Positions 1-9,896 of a DNA stretch of 64,000 nt are shown here, one piece after another. The position numbers and the translations under genes were made by a program. How positions within the stretch are numbered: position 1 is the stretch's first letter; every line of letters begins with the position of its first letter. Source of the DNA: an uncultured Nitrosospira sp. (lineage in GTDB: Bacteria > Nitrospirota > Nitrospiria > Nitrospirales > Nitrospiraceae); assembly GCA_900696515.1 (NCBI GenBank), contig CAADGK010000016.1, forward strand, positions 1 to 64,000, given 5' to 3'. The notes beneath the pieces were generated by a model. That model worked only from the letters and a program-made list of their open reading frames with translations. It was not told the DNA's origin and searched no databases.

Positions 1-990
1 CTCACCTTGGCGGAACGAAAAGTCTTAGGATGGATGCAGGATCGCATGGGCCCGATGGAAGTCGGTCCCTACGGCATTCTTCAGCCGTTTGCGGATGCCA
101 TCAAGCTGTTTTTCAAGGAAGATATCGTCCCCGCCGGCGCAAACAAGTTCATCTTTACCATGGCGCCGATCCTCTGCTTGATTCCGACGTTCATCGGATT
201 CGCCGTGATTCCCTGGGGACCCAACTGGACGTTTGAAGTCAATGGCATCGTTGTGAAGCCGTTCGTCATCAGCGACATCAATATCGGCATCCTCTACATC
301 TTGGCCTTCGCCTCACTCGCCGCCTACGGCATCATCCTCGGCGGATGGGCCTCCAACAGCAAATACTCCTTGTTGGGAGGCCTCCGGTCAGCCGCGCAGG
401 TAATCAGCTACGAGCTCAACGTGGGGCTGTCGATTGTCGGTGTGTTGATTTTAGCCGGCTCGCTCAGTCTCGTAAAAATCACCGACGCCCAGGCTGGCTG
501 GTTTTGGAATTGGCACATCTTCGCCCTGCCGGCTCCGCAGATCTTTGCGTTCGTTGTCTACGTGATTTCGGTCGTCGCCGAAACAAACCGGGTGCCGTTC
601 GACTTGCCCGAGGCGGAGAGCGAGCTTGTCGCAGGGTTTTTCACCGAATACAGCGGGCTGCGGTTCGCGTTCTTCTTCCTCGCCGAATACGCCAACATGG
701 TGCTCGTATCCTGTGTGGCTTCCGCACTGTTTCTCGGCGGCTGGAACGCACCCTATCCAGGGACCTTGATGGACCTTGTGGGCTTGTCGTCCTGGTCCTG
801 GATAGAAAGCACGATGTGGTTTGCGATCAAGACCTACTCGCTCTTATTCCTGTTTTTTTGGCTCAGAGCGACGTTGCCGAGGCTGCGCTACGATCAGCTG
901 ATGCGATTCGGCTGGAAGGTGCTGTTGCCCATTGCGCTGGCCAACATCGTGGTGACGGCCATCGCCGTCTTTATCTATCAACGGATCTGA
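1..990 (+). CDS. nuoH: NADH-quinone oxidoreductase subunit H (5' end cut by the window edge)
   Basis: NuoH is the membrane subunit of complex I that joins the peripheral arm to the proton-pumping arm and helps form the quinone cavity. The frame is open from base 1. The first residues, [10 protein letters not shown], are the conserved end of the first transmembrane helix, so the start codon and about 20-30 residues lie upstream. The codon at position 7 is TTG inside this motif and is not a start. The family motif of quinone-site loop residues [13 protein letters not shown] appears here as [19 protein letters not shown], and the [20 protein letters not shown] stretch is typical. The gene is followed after 17 bp by nuoI, so the window opens inside a nuo operon. 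Confidence 0.96.
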   Translation, partial: LTLAERKVLGWMQDRMGPMEVGPYGILQPFADAIKLFFKEDIVPAGANKFIFTMAPILCLIPTFIGFAVIPWGPNWTFEVNGIVVKPFVISDINIGILYILAFASLAAYGIILGGWASNSKYSLLGGLRSAAQVISYELNVGLSIVGVLILAGSLSLVKITDAQAGWFWNWHIFALPAPQIFAFVVYVISVVAETNRVPFDLPEAESELVAGFFTEYSGLRFAFFFLAEYANMVLVSCVASALFLGGWNAPYPGTLMDLVGLSSWSWIESTMWFAIKTYSLLFLFFWLRATLPRLRYDQLMRFGWKVLLPIALANIVVTAIAVFIYQRI

Positions 991-1007
991 CCAGCGTACG
1001 GAACCCT

Positions 1008-1574
1008 ATGCGATCCACGCCCACGACCAAACGCCTGAGCCTGTCCGAATGGTTCAAGACGATCACGTTCTACGAAATCCTCGTCGGCATGAAAGCGACG
1101 CTCTCGCACCTGATCAACTACCGTCCGGTGACATTGCAGTATCCCCATGAGAAACGCACGCTGCCGGACAACTATCGGGGCATGCTTGCCCTGCTCCGCT
1201 ACGACGATGGAACGGAGAAGTGCGTGGGGTGCGATCTCTGCGAGGCGGCTTGTCCGTCCCGTGTCATCCGGGTGGTCAGTGCGGAAGTGCCGGGCGAGCC
1301 TACGAAGCGCTATTCAAAGGAATATTACATGGACATGACCCGGTGCTTGTTCTGCGGGATGTGCGTGGATGCCTGTCCCGTCGACGCCCTGGGGATGACC
1401 CGAGAATTTGAATGGGCGGTATACGATAAACGCCAGCTCCATCTGAACAAACAGCAGTTGCTCGCCATCGGAGACCGCTCGTTTCCCGTTCGCGAGAAAC
1501 GCTTGGAACTTCAGCATCCAAACGTGGCGTTCTTTAACGTGGCGTTCAACCACGTGCCGCCGAAACCGAACTGA
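1008..1574 (+). CDS. nuoI: NADH-quinone oxidoreductase subunit I, 2x[4Fe-4S] ferredoxin-like
   Basis: NuoI carries clusters N6a and N6b, which pass electrons towards the N2 cluster and quinone. The 188-residue product has two CxxCxxCxxxC motifs: Cys72/75/78/82 and Cys113/116/119/123. The frame is open for 660 bases upstream, but that part is antisense to nothing and only shadows nuoH. ATG at 1008, 17 bp after the nuoH stop, gives the normal family length and N-terminus. Spacing to nuoH indicates co-transcription. There is no strong Shine-Dalgarno sequence before the start. Confidence 0.95.
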   Translation: MRSTPTTKRLSLSEWFKTITFYEILVGMKATLSHLINYRPVTLQYPHEKRTLPDNYRGMLALLRYDDGTEKCVGCDLCEAACPSRVIRVVSAEVPGEPTKRYSKEYYMDMTRCLFCGMCVDACPVDALGMTREFEWAVYDKRQLHLNKQQLLAIGDRSFPVREKRLELQHPNVAFFNVAFNHVPPKPN

Positions 1575-1661
1575 ATCAAAGGATTGCGCATCGACAGACC
1601 GGAGACGGCAGCATTCGTATGCTGGTCCAGTCCAATCGCCCTCGAACCCAGGAATTATTAG

Positions 1662-2219
1662 ATGTCGCAGCTCGTTTTTGGATATTTTGCCGGAATGATT
1701 GTCGCGACCTCCATGTTCGTCGTGGCGTTGAAAAACCCGGTCTACAGCGCGCTCTCACTTCTCGTGATGCTTTTCCACGTTGCAGGGTTATTCGTCACCC
1801 TTCATGCCGAATTCTTGGCCGCCGTGCAAGTCATCGTCTACGCCGGAGCGATTCTTGTGCTGTATCTGTTCGTCGTGATGCTGCTCAATGTCAAACAAGA
1901 CGACCGCTATCACGGCCAATGGCGACTTGCGGGGTTCGTATGCGCTCCCTTGCTGATCGAAGCCATGATCCTGCTGTCCGGCGGGGCGGGGATACGCACG
2001 ACCGGCACGCAGACGGTTCTCGTCCCATCCTCGAAGGCGATCGCTCCGGATAATACGTTGGCCATCGGGCAAACGCTGTTTTCAACCTACCTCTTCCCGT
2101 TCGAAGTCGCCTCCTTGGTGCTCTTGGTCGCCATGATCGGCGCCATTGTCCTCGCGAAGCGTGAGATCAGCGAGCAGGAGACTCCCGGCCCTATTGTTCG
2201 AACGAAGGTAACCGAATGA
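1662..2219 (+). CDS. nuoJ: NADH-quinone oxidoreductase subunit J
   Basis: NuoJ is a small integral membrane subunit of complex I, involved in coupling quinone chemistry to proton translocation. The 185-residue product has five hydrophobic segments and the conserved region [21 protein letters not shown], which contains the pi-bulge helix of the family (Tyr-Ala-Gly-Ala). It starts 87 bp after nuoI and its stop overlaps the nuoK start (ATGA at 2216-2219), so translation of the two is probably coupled. The C-terminal tail after the last helix is short and charged. Confidence 0.94.
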   Translation: MSQLVFGYFAGMIVATSMFVVALKNPVYSALSLLVMLFHVAGLFVTLHAEFLAAVQVIVYAGAILVLYLFVVMLLNVKQDDRYHGQWRLAGFVCAPLLIEAMILLSGGAGIRTTGTQTVLVPSSKAIAPDNTLAIGQTLFSTYLFPFEVASLVLLVAMIGAIVLAKREISEQETPGPIVRTKVTE

Positions 2220-2521
2220 CCATCCCCATTTCCTACTATCTTCTTTTGAGCGGAATCGTGTTCCTGACGGGGATCGTCGGCGTACTTATCCGTCGCAACA
2301 TCATCGCGATCTTGCTCTCAGTTGAGCTGATGCTGAATGCGACGAATATTAACTTTGTCGCATTCTCGGATTATTTCCGAGACATGGGGGGACAAGTGTT
2401 CGTCTTCTTTGCTCTCACGGTCGCCGCCGCGGAGGTGGCCGTGGGACTGGCGATCATCATCGCCCTCCATCGCTCCCGATCGACCATCAACATCGAAGAA
2501 TTCAATTTATTGAAATGGTAG
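2216..2521 (+). CDS. nuoK: NADH-quinone oxidoreductase subunit K
   Basis: NuoK is a three-helix, Mrp/MnhC-like subunit of complex I. The 101-residue product has the two conserved membrane glutamates expected in helices 2 and 3, in [19 protein letters not shown] and in [16 protein letters not shown]. Length and motif order are standard. It overlaps nuoJ by four bases. The spacer to nuoL is 106 bp and is made largely of the inverted heptamer arrays described separately, which is unusual for the inside of an operon. Confidence 0.95.
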   Translation: MTIPISYYLLLSGIVFLTGIVGVLIRRNIIAILLSVELMLNATNINFVAFSDYFRDMGGQVFVFFALTVAAAEVAVGLAIIIALHRSRSTINIEEFNLLKW

Positions 2522-2530
2522 AAGATGTCC

Positions 2531-2625
2531 ATAGTCACTGGTCAGCGGTCACTCGCAGAGAAACAGGCTTCCAACTTCGTCTCGTCGAGTGCCCTCTTGG
2601 CCAATGACCAATGACAATTGACCAC
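2531..2625. repeat. Inverted degenerate heptamer arrays between nuoK and nuoL
   Basis: The left arm (about 2531-2555) has units with the core GTCA at 7-8 bp spacing. The right arm (about 2599-2625) has the complementary TGAC units and ends 2 bp before the nuoL ATG. The reverse complement of the right arm lines up with the left arm with few mismatches, so an imperfect hairpin with a loop of about 43 bp is possible. The same type of element recurs at least eleven more times in the window. Confidence 0.75.
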
Positions 2626-2627
2626 CT

Positions 2628-4526
2628 ATGCTCTACACGCTGATTCCATTCCTTCCTCTCGCCGCCTTCCTGATCCTCGGACTGGCCGGGTCACGGTTCA
2701 AGGAGAACGCCCATGTGATTGCGGTTCCGGCGGTGCTGTTGTCGCTGGTACTGGCGCTGGCCGCCTTTATCCAAGTAGCTTCCGGCTCGGTCATTTCCGT
2801 GCCCCTCTATACCTGGCTGACCTCGGGACATCTTGACATCCATATCGGTCTCTACATCGACAGACTGACCGCCGTCATGTTGCTTCTGGTCACCGGCGTC
2901 AGTTCCCTGGTGCACATTTATACGATCGGCTACATGCACGGGGAGCCGGGCTATGCCCGCTTCTTCAGCTATATCGCACTGTTTACCTTTTCCATGCTCA
3001 TGCTGGTCCTGGCGGACAACCTCCTGCAGCTGTTTGTGTTTTGGGAAGCCGTCGGCCTGTGTTCCTACCTCTTGATTGGACATTGGTACGAACGTGCGTC
3101 CGCTTGCGCGGCGGCGACCAAAGCATTTCTTGTCAATCGTGTCGGGGATTTTGGGTTTCTGCTCGGCCTGCTCCTCGTCTGGTATCAATTCGGTTCGCTG
3201 AACTATCTGGAGATCTTCCCGGCTCTTCATGAGGCACATGGCCTGACGGTCAATCTTCTCAGCGCAGTGGGAGGCACATGGGAGGTTTCCGTGTTCACCC
3301 TGATCGCGCTGTTGCTGTTCACCGGCGCGGTGGGGAAATCGGCCCAAGTGCCGCTTCATGTCTGGCTCCCTGATGCCATGGAAGGCCCGACGCCGATCTC
3401 GGCTCTCATCCATGCCGCGACCATGGTCACGGCCGGAGTGTTCATGGTTGCGCGTCTGGCACCGATCTACAACCTCTCTCCGACCGCCATGAACGTCGTC
3501 GCCGTCACCGGAGGAGCCACCATGCTCCTCGGGGCGACCATCGCCTTGACACAAACAGATATCAAACGTGTCGTCGCCTACTCGACGGTCAGTCAGCTTG
3601 GGTACATGGTCATGGCCTGCGGGCTCGGGGCCTACGCTTCCGGCATGTATCACCTTCTCACGCACGGAGCCTTTAAGGCGTTGCTGTTCCTCGGCTGTGG
3701 GTCGGTCATTATCGCCCTCCATCACGAGCAGGATATCCGCCGCATGGGCGGGCTAAAACAACAGTTGCCGACTACCTACTGGACGTTCGTGATCGGGTCC
3801 CTGGCGCTGGCGGGATTCCCCCTGACGGCCGGGTTCTTCAGCAAAGATGAGATCCTGGTCACCGCCTGGTCTTCGGGCGACCTTGGCCGGATACTGGCCA
3901 TTGCCGGCCTGCTGACGGCCCTTCTGACCGCCTTCTACAGCTTCAGACTGGTGTTTGTGACCTTCTGGGGCGAGTCCCATGTCGACCCCCGTCACGCGGA
4001 CCATGTCCATGAGCCTTCGAAGACGATGACGACCCCGCTTCTCATTCTGGCATTTTTTAGTATTGCCACCGGATACGTCGGTATCCCCTCATTTCTTGAA
4101 CCGGTCTTCGCAACCGGGGGAGAGCCGGCCGCGCACCATGGAGAAGCCGGCGTCGTCATCATGATTGCCGCCACGGTGCTTGGATTGATTGGTATCGCCG
4201 CGGCCTACTATGCCTATGTGCTCAAGCCGGACCTTCCGGAGCGTCTGGCCCGGCGGTGGAATGGGCTGTACCAAGCTTCGTTGAACAAGTGGTATGTCGA
4301 CGAAGCGTACGATCGCCTGTTCGTACGGCCAACATGCATGATCGCTTCGGCCCTCTGGAAACGAGTCGATGTCGCCGTCATCGACGGGGCGGTCAACGGT
4401 GTCGGATACACGATCAGGTGGGGCGGATGGATCTTGCGGTTAGTCCAGAGCGGACAAACCCAACATTATGCATTGGCCATGGCGACCGGCATCGTCGTCA
4501 TTGTCACGATCTTTCTGATTTCGTAG
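2628..4526 (+). CDS. nuoL: NADH-quinone oxidoreductase subunit L
   Basis: NuoL is the distal antiporter-like proton-pumping subunit of complex I with a long lateral helix at its C-terminus. The 632-residue product shows the Proton_antipo_N region near residues 60-120 and the core antiporter region with LLFTGAVGKSAQVPLHVWLPDAM (key Lys and His), followed by SALIHAATMVTAGVFMVARL. Length is normal for NuoL, clearly longer than NuoM or NuoN. The start directly follows a heptamer arm and lacks a clear Shine-Dalgarno sequence. Confidence 0.96.
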   Translation: MLYTLIPFLPLAAFLILGLAGSRFKENAHVIAVPAVLLSLVLALAAFIQVASGSVISVPLYTWLTSGHLDIHIGLYIDRLTAVMLLLVTGVSSLVHIYTIGYMHGEPGYARFFSYIALFTFSMLMLVLADNLLQLFVFWEAVGLCSYLLIGHWYERASACAAATKAFLVNRVGDFGFLLGLLLVWYQFGSLNYLEIFPALHEAHGLTVNLLSAVGGTWEVSVFTLIALLLFTGAVGKSAQVPLHVWLPDAMEGPTPISALIHAATMVTAGVFMVARLAPIYNLSPTAMNVVAVTGGATMLLGATIALTQTDIKRVVAYSTVSQLGYMVMACGLGAYASGMYHLLTHGAFKALLFLGCGSVIIALHHEQDIRRMGGLKQQLPTTYWTFVIGSLALAGFPLTAGFFSKDEILVTAWSSGDLGRILAIAGLLTALLTAFYSFRLVFVTFWGESHVDPRHADHVHEPSKTMTTPLLILAFFSIATGYVGIPSFLEPVFATGGEPAAHHGEAGVVIMIAATVLGLIGIAAAYYAYVLKPDLPERLARRWNGLYQASLNKWYVDEAYDRLFVRPTCMIASALWKRVDVAVIDGAVNGVGYTIRWGGWILRLVQSGQTQHYALAMATGIVVIVTIFLIS

Positions 4527-4532
4527 GAGGAA

Positions 4533-4660
4533 AGTCAATGGTCATTGTCATAGGGAATGGTCAATGGGTCATGGTCGATGAAACAGTCGTGATCGTTGAC
4601 CGCTGCCCGTCACACTCTCTCAACCATCGGACCATTAACCATTGACGATTGACCAATGAC
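4533..4660. repeat. Inverted degenerate heptamer arrays between nuoL and nuoM
   Basis: The left arm (4533-4580) contains repeated ATGGTCA-type units. The right arm (about 4620-4660) contains ATTGACC-type units and runs into the nuoM start, so the nuoM ATG (4656) lies inside a repeat unit. The loop between the arms is about 40 bp and is not repeated. Arm pairing is imperfect but long. It is the same family as the spacer before nuoL. Confidence 0.78.
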
Positions 4661-6272
4661 GTATTCATTCCCCTGGCTCACGGTATTGATCTTCCTCCCG
4701 CTGATCGGCGCAGCGGCTGTTTTTGTCGTAAAAGATGCCTCTGTCCGACTGACCGCGCTCTCCGTCACCGTTGCCGACCTGCTGATCTCGCTTCCGCTGT
4801 GGTGGCTGTTCGACGCCGCATCCGGCGAGATGCAATTCCAAGAATCGGTCGCATGGATTCCGTCGTTGTCGATCAACTACCGTCTCGGCCTGGATGGAAT
4901 CAGCCTCCCTCTGGTCCTCATGACGACCATTCTCATGCCGCTGTGCGTCCTGATTTCATGGCGTGCCATTGAAACCAGGATACGGAGTTTCATGGCGGTA
5001 CTGCTCATCATGGAAGGCGCCATGATCGGCGTGTTCGCGGCACTCGATTTCGTGCTCTTCTACGTGTTTTGGGAAGCGATGCTGATCCCCATGTACCTCC
5101 TGATCGGAGTGTGGGGAGGACCGAATCGCCTGTATGCCGCGATCAAGTTTTTCCTCTACACGCTCGCCGGAAGCGTGTTGTTGTTGGTTGCGATCTTGGT
5201 GCTGTATTTTCAGGGCGGCCATACGTTCGACATCCTCGCGCTGAGCCGGCAAACCTACCCTGTCGCTCTTCAGGCATGGCTGTTTTTCGCCTTCTTTGCC
5301 GCGTTTGCCGTGAAGGTCCCGATGTTCCCGTTCCATACCTGGCTGCCCGACGCATACGTGGAGGCCCCCACGGCCGGCAGTGTGATCCTCGCCAGCGTAC
5401 TGCTCAAGATGGGCACCTACGGCTTCGTACGATTTAGCCTGCCGATGCTCCCGGAGGCCTCCCGTCTCTTCACCCCTCTGATGGTCGTCCTGTCGATTGT
5501 GGCGATCATCTACGGAGCCTACATGGCGCTGGCGCAGGCTGATCTCAAAAAGCTGATCGCCTATTCGAGCGTCAGCCACATGGGATTCGTCACTCTCGGA
5601 CTGTTCATGTTCAACATCCAAGGTATCGAGGGTGCCGTCATGCAGATGGTGAATCACGGCATCACGACCGGAGGACTCTTTCTCTGTGTCGGGATGATTT
5701 ACGAACGCACCCATAGCCGGCAGATTTCCGATAACATCGGGTTGACCAAGCCGATGCCTCGATATGCGACGTTTCTGGTTATTTTCGCGCTCTCCTCGCT
5801 GGGACTTCCCGGGACCAACAGTTTCGTCGGCGAGTTCATGGTCCTCGCCGGCACATTTCTCTGGAGTAAGACGGCCACGGCCTTCGCCTCACTGGGGATT
5901 ATCCTGGCCGCGGCATATTTATTGTGGATGATCCAACGTGTCGCGTTCGGCACGCCGGCTCCTCACATGCTCGGCAAACTTTCAGACCTCACCCGGCGAG
6001 AAATGGCGACGCTGTTACCTCTGGCCGTCCTGATCTTCGCGATCGGCCTGTTTCCCAACCCTCTCCTCAGCCGGATGCATGCGAGCGTCGAACAGGTCAT
6101 CGCCCGTGTTGTTCCCTCTTCCCAGCAACCGAATTCCCCTCGGTCTGCTCTAGGCCGACCAGCGCCCTTACCGAATGATGACTTGCTCTCAACGCTCGAC
6201 GTGGTCCGTGCCTCAACCGTTCATCCCACCGGCAGCCTGCCGCTCGCGGAACCGCAGGGAGAACGGCCATGA
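4656..6272 (+). CDS. nuoM: NADH-quinone oxidoreductase subunit M
   Basis: NuoM is the middle antiporter-like proton-pumping subunit of complex I. The 538-residue product has the family signature near residues 110-150 (DFVLFYVFWEAMLIPMYLLI) and the core motif AFAVKVPMFPFHTWLPDAYVEAPT with the conserved Lys and His. There is one nuoM in this stretch, so no sign of the duplicated-NuoM complex type here. The last 40 residues are hydrophilic and Pro/Ser-rich, longer than in many homologues. The stop overlaps the nuoN start by four bases. Confidence 0.96.
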   Translation: MTYSFPWLTVLIFLPLIGAAAVFVVKDASVRLTALSVTVADLLISLPLWWLFDAASGEMQFQESVAWIPSLSINYRLGLDGISLPLVLMTTILMPLCVLISWRAIETRIRSFMAVLLIMEGAMIGVFAALDFVLFYVFWEAMLIPMYLLIGVWGGPNRLYAAIKFFLYTLAGSVLLLVAILVLYFQGGHTFDILALSRQTYPVALQAWLFFAFFAAFAVKVPMFPFHTWLPDAYVEAPTAGSVILASVLLKMGTYGFVRFSLPMLPEASRLFTPLMVVLSIVAIIYGAYMALAQADLKKLIAYSSVSHMGFVTLGLFMFNIQGIEGAVMQMVNHGITTGGLFLCVGMIYERTHSRQISDNIGLTKPMPRYATFLVIFALSSLGLPGTNSFVGEFMVLAGTFLWSKTATAFASLGIILAAAYLLWMIQRVAFGTPAPHMLGKLSDLTRREMATLLPLAVLIFAIGLFPNPLLSRMHASVEQVIARVVPSSQQPNSPRSALGRPAPLPNDDLLSTLDVVRASTVHPTGSLPLAEPQGERP

Positions 6273-7735
6273 CCTTTTCCGCCGCGGACCTCTTTCTGGT
6301 CCTACCCGAGTTACTGGTCATTACGGCCGCCTGTGTCGTATTCGTCCTCGACCCGGTGCTGCGACAATCCGACAAAGACAGCTTGGTATGGGTCAGCCTG
6401 GGAACACTCGCCCTGTGTATGGGCCTGACGGTGTCCCAAATGGGAACACAGGCGTCAATCTTCAGCGGGCTTGTCGTCATCGACACCTATGGAGCCTTCT
6501 GGAAACTGCTGTTGTACTTCGTAACCGGACTCACGATCCTCCTGTCCTATTCGTATCTGAAAGAGGAGCGGCTGTATGTCGGCGAGTACTATGGCTTCCT
6601 GTTGCTCTCACTGTGCGGCATGATGGTCATGGTCTCAGCAGCCGACTTGTTGACGATCTATCTGGGCACGGAATTGATGTCGCTCTGCCTGTATGTCATG
6701 GCAGGTCTCAAGCGAAAGGAACCCCGTTCCCTCGAAGCATCGGCCAAATACTTTGTCTTGGGCGCCTTTTCATCCGGCATTCTCCTCTACGGTATCTCCC
6801 TGCTCTACGGAGCGACCGGCAGCACGAGACTGCCGGCGATTGCCTCGGCCGTTACGGCGCAGGGATTCACCGACCCGCTGCTGTTGTTTTCAACGATCCT
6901 GTTGGCGGTGGGATTCGGATTCAAGCTGGCCGTGGTTCCGTTTCACATGTGGACACCGGACGTCTATCAAGGCGCCCCGACGTCCGTCACGGCGTTCATG
7001 GCCGTGGGATCCAAAGCCGCCAGCTTCGGCGCATTCCTCCGTGTGTTTGTGGAAGGATTAGGCGGAGTCAAGACCGATTGGTCCGCCATCTTCCTCTTGC
7101 TCTGTCTTGCCACTCTCGTCGTGGGCAACATCGTTGCTCTCGTTCAGACCAGCATCAAGCGGATGCTGGCCTATTCAAGCATTGCCCACGCCGGCTATGC
7201 CCTGATCGGCGTCGTCGCCGCTGGACGCGCCGAGCACTCGTCCGGCATCGCCAGCGTGCTGCTCTATATCGCCCTGTACACATTCATGACGTTCGGGGCA
7301 TTCGCCATCGTCGCAATGCTGAGGAAAGGCACGATTGAAGGTGAAGAGATCGAGGATTTTACGGGACTGGCCAAACGCCATCCTCTCCCGGCGCTGTTGA
7401 TGCTGGTGTTCATGGTATCCCTGGCGGGTATTCCCCCGACTGCGGGGTTTATCGGAAAATTGTACGTCTTCAGATCGGCCGTGGAAGCCGGCATGGCCTG
7501 GCTGGCGGTCATCGCCCTCCTGTTCGCGGCAATCTCGGCCTATTACTATCTTCGGGTCGTCATGGTCATGTATATGCGGGATCCTATTGAAGGAACGGAC
7601 TCTGTCCCGCGGTTGGTGATGTCCCCGACTCTTTCCATTGTGCTGGCCTGTGCGGTCGCTGGAGTGGTGATCTTCGGGATCTACCCCAACCCGCTCGTCG
7701 ATCTCGCCCTACAGGCGGTGTTGACGCTGAAGTAA
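6269..7735 (+). CDS. nuoN: NADH-quinone oxidoreductase subunit N
   Basis: NuoN is the third antiporter-like subunit of complex I and sits next to NuoK. The 488-residue product has 13-14 hydrophobic segments, LYLGTELMSLCLYVMAG (conserved Glu), and the core GFGFKLAVVPFHMWTPDVYQGAPT with Lys and His. It overlaps nuoM by four bases and ends the nuo operon. The next gene, 37 bp on, is unrelated to complex I. Confidence 0.96.
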   Translation: MTFSAADLFLVLPELLVITAACVVFVLDPVLRQSDKDSLVWVSLGTLALCMGLTVSQMGTQASIFSGLVVIDTYGAFWKLLLYFVTGLTILLSYSYLKEERLYVGEYYGFLLLSLCGMMVMVSAADLLTIYLGTELMSLCLYVMAGLKRKEPRSLEASAKYFVLGAFSSGILLYGISLLYGATGSTRLPAIASAVTAQGFTDPLLLFSTILLAVGFGFKLAVVPFHMWTPDVYQGAPTSVTAFMAVGSKAASFGAFLRVFVEGLGGVKTDWSAIFLLLCLATLVVGNIVALVQTSIKRMLAYSSIAHAGYALIGVVAAGRAEHSSGIASVLLYIALYTFMTFGAFAIVAMLRKGTIEGEEIEDFTGLAKRHPLPALLMLVFMVSLAGIPPTAGFIGKLYVFRSAVEAGMAWLAVIALLFAAISAYYYLRVVMVMYMRDPIEGTDSVPRLVMSPTLSIVLACAVAGVVIFGIYPNPLVDLALQAVLTLK

Positions 7736-7772
7736 GGCCATCCATACTCTGACTATTTGCCGGCAGGACCGT

Positions 7773-8621
7773 ATGCATGTCGTTCGCTTCCTCAGTGAGG
7801 CCGTCACATCGTTCTTACGCCACGGATGCCCCAGCCTTGCCGCGGCGTTGGCGTTCTTCTCGCTGCTCTCATTGTTTCCTCTCGTCTTTCTCCTCTTGTA
7901 CGGAGTCGGGTTCCTCGTAAGCCAGAACGTGATCGGCGAGCAGTTCATGCTCAGTTTCCTCAAGGGATTTCTGCCTTCCTTAGGTGAGCGCTTGGCGCAA
8001 GAACTCCATCGGATCAGTTCACTGGACAGTGTCCGGTGGATTGTCCTGTTGTCGTTCTTCTGGTTCGGGGGGCTGGTGTTCTATGAGCTTGATTATGCGC
8101 TCAACGTCGTGTTTCAGAGCACGCAAAAGCGCCACCCGCTTATTTCCACCGCAATTTCCATCGCGTTGCTGGGATCCACCGGCCTGTTGCTGTTCACGTC
8201 CTATGTGGCCACTCAAGCCATTACCTTTTTGACCGCCTATGCACCTCGGCTCTGGGGATTGGATCTCGTCGCCTTAGCCGCGCACGACTTTCATCTGACC
8301 TACACCCTCCCCTTTGCTCTCGCATTCCTGACGGTCAGCCTGTTGTATCGTCTTGTGCCCCGGCGTCGTCCACGATGGAGAGATGCCATGGCCGGCGCCC
8401 TCACGTTCGGTCTGCTGTGGGTTGCCGCCAAGCTCTTATTCATCAATTACGGAGATTTTGCGACGGTCTATGCGCGGTTGTATGGATCGTTGCTCGAAGT
8501 CGTGCTCTTGTTGCTCTGGGTCTATTACTCTGCGGGGCTCCTTCTCTTCGGCGGCATCATTGCGCACAATTTGAAGCGGATTGCCTGGCCGTCGCCTCCA
8601 GCGGCGGCGGAAGGCCGCTAG
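7773..8621 (+). CDS. YihY/BrkB family inner-membrane protein
   Basis: This is a 282-residue polytopic membrane protein with about six hydrophobic segments. It matches the YihY/virulence factor BrkB family, once mis-named ribonuclease BN. The N-terminal LAAALAFFSLLSLFPLVFLL and the C-terminal GSLLEVVLLLLWVYYSAGLLLFGG are family hallmarks. The family's cellular function is not firmly known; transport or envelope roles have been suggested. It lies 37 bp after nuoN on the same strand with AGGA just before the ATG, so it may be read through from nuo, but no functional tie is implied. Confidence 0.88.
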   Translation: MHVVRFLSEAVTSFLRHGCPSLAAALAFFSLLSLFPLVFLLLYGVGFLVSQNVIGEQFMLSFLKGFLPSLGERLAQELHRISSLDSVRWIVLLSFFWFGGLVFYELDYALNVVFQSTQKRHPLISTAISIALLGSTGLLLFTSYVATQAITFLTAYAPRLWGLDLVALAAHDFHLTYTLPFALAFLTVSLLYRLVPRRRPRWRDAMAGALTFGLLWVAAKLLFINYGDFATVYARLYGSLLEVVLLLLWVYYSAGLLLFGGIIAHNLKRIAWPSPPAAAEGR

Positions 8622-8666
8622 CAAACATGTCGCGACGACGATGTTGAGGAGGAATGCCGTGGTGAT

Positions 8667-9827
8667 TCAACGGATATCACGGCTGCGAAGCTGCAGAAAA
8701 TGTACGAGGGCTGACTGCGTCACGAGTCCGACGATTTCCCCGTCCTGCACGACGATGAGTTGATCCTGTCCCTCGCGGGCCATTCGTCCCATCGCCTGAA
8801 TCGCCGACACATCCGGGGAGATGATCATCGACTCCGAAAAGGGACGCATGACCTGCTCAACCCGACGCCAGGCCCAGGTGGCTGCCGGCACAGCCTGAAC
8901 GTCAGGCACGGTCACCAGTCCGACCAGACGCCGATCTTCCACCACGGGAAATCCTCCGTACCCATAGGCTTGAAAATACCGGTTCACGGCCTCATCAAGC
9001 GTAGTCTGTGCGGGGATCGACACCACCGTGGTAATCATCATGTCTCGAATCCGAGTCGCCGCGATGGACTGCCGCAACACCGCTTGACGGCGACTCGCCA
9101 ATGCCGCGATATAGAGAAAAACTCCGATGAGTGCCAACCATCCGCCCGTCCAGACCATCGACGTGTCCAGTTCCCCGATTGCCGCTTGGCGGATCCGCTG
9201 CAGCCCCCACAGCACAAAGATCACCCCAAACCCGAGGCCCGCCATGGCAGCTTGTTTCGTCGCGCGATAATAATCCTTCCCCCAGACCCACAGGCCGGCG
9301 CGCAGAATTCTCCCTCCGTCCAACGGAAAACCAGGAATCAGATTGAACACCCCGAGCTGGAGATTCCCCATTCCCAGCAGGAGCCCGAGCATGACCACCC
9401 CGCGAAGCGTCTGTTCCTGTTGAATCGCCTCCGCCAGAGCGACCATCGCCAAACAGCCTCCGCTGATCACGAAGCTGACGACCGGTCCTGCAATCGCGAT
9501 CAGAAACTCCGCCTTGGGTGACGGGGCTTCCTGGCGCATGTGCGCGACGCCGCCGAAGAGAAACAGCGTGATCTGTTCGATCGGAATGCGGTAGTACAGC
9601 GCCACGTAGGAATGTCCCAGTTCATGCAGGAGAACGGACAGAAAAAGAAGCGCTGCCGCGACGGCGCCCATCAGCCAATAACGCCCGGGACTGAGTCCCG
9701 GCAGCGTCTCCGGCAGATAGTCCGTCGAGAGCGTCCACGTGGCGAGGAGAAATACAAGAAACCAAGACGGATGGATTCGGATGGGAATGCCCAAGGCTCG
9801 GCCGATTTCCCACGAACGCATCCGCAT
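8667..9827 (-). CDS. Site-2 protease (M50) family membrane metalloprotease with two CBS domains
   Basis: This is an intramembrane zinc protease of the M50 / SpoIVFB-like group with a C-terminal CBS pair. The zinc motif HELGH is near residues 68-72 from the ATG at 9827, and the second metal motif NLIPGFPLDGGR is near 162-173. Six or so hydrophobic segments fill the first 230 residues. Residues about 245-385 form two CBS domains, which in other proteins bind adenosyl nucleotides and tune activity. The frame also opens three codons upstream with GTG (9836). It is divergent from the deacetylase gene. The substrate is unknown. Confidence 0.9.
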   Translation of the reverse strand: MRMRSWEIGRALGIPIRIHPSWFLVFLLATWTLSTDYLPETLPGLSPGRYWLMGAVAAALLFLSVLLHELGHSYVALYYRIPIEQITLFLFGGVAHMRQEAPSPKAEFLIAIAGPVVSFVISGGCLAMVALAEAIQQEQTLRGVVMLGLLLGMGNLQLGVFNLIPGFPLDGGRILRAGLWVWGKDYYRATKQAAMAGLGFGVIFVLWGLQRIRQAAIGELDTSMVWTGGWLALIGVFLYIAALASRRQAVLRQSIAATRIRDMMITTVVSIPAQTTLDEAVNRYFQAYGYGGFPVVEDRRLVGLVTVPDVQAVPAATWAWRRVEQVMRPFSESMIISPDVSAIQAMGRMAREGQDQLIVVQDGEIVGLVTQSALVHFLQLRSRDIR

Positions 9828-9883
9828 ACCGCACACCGTAACAGCGCAAGGGGGAAGGGGTCAATCTTCTCTCCCTGTTCATG

Positions 9884-9889
9884 TATACT
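9884..9889 (+). promoter_or_regulatory. -10 hexamer that predicts a leaderless mRNA for the deacetylase
   Basis: TATACT lies only 7 bp before the ATG at 9897. Transcription should begin at or within a base or two of the start codon, and there is no Shine-Dalgarno sequence in the space. The -35 region is weak. This is an inference from spacing alone. Confidence 0.45.
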
Positions 9890-9896
9890 AGCCTTC

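Noticed and set aside
2691-3725. A 344-codon open frame on the minus strand
   Set aside because: Antisense of nuoL; very polar and His/Gln/Asp-rich, as expected for the complement of a membrane-protein gene.
4656-6272. Duplicate NuoM (2M-type complex I)
   Set aside because: Only one nuoM-type gene lies between nuoL and nuoN, so there is no evidence for the expanded complex here.
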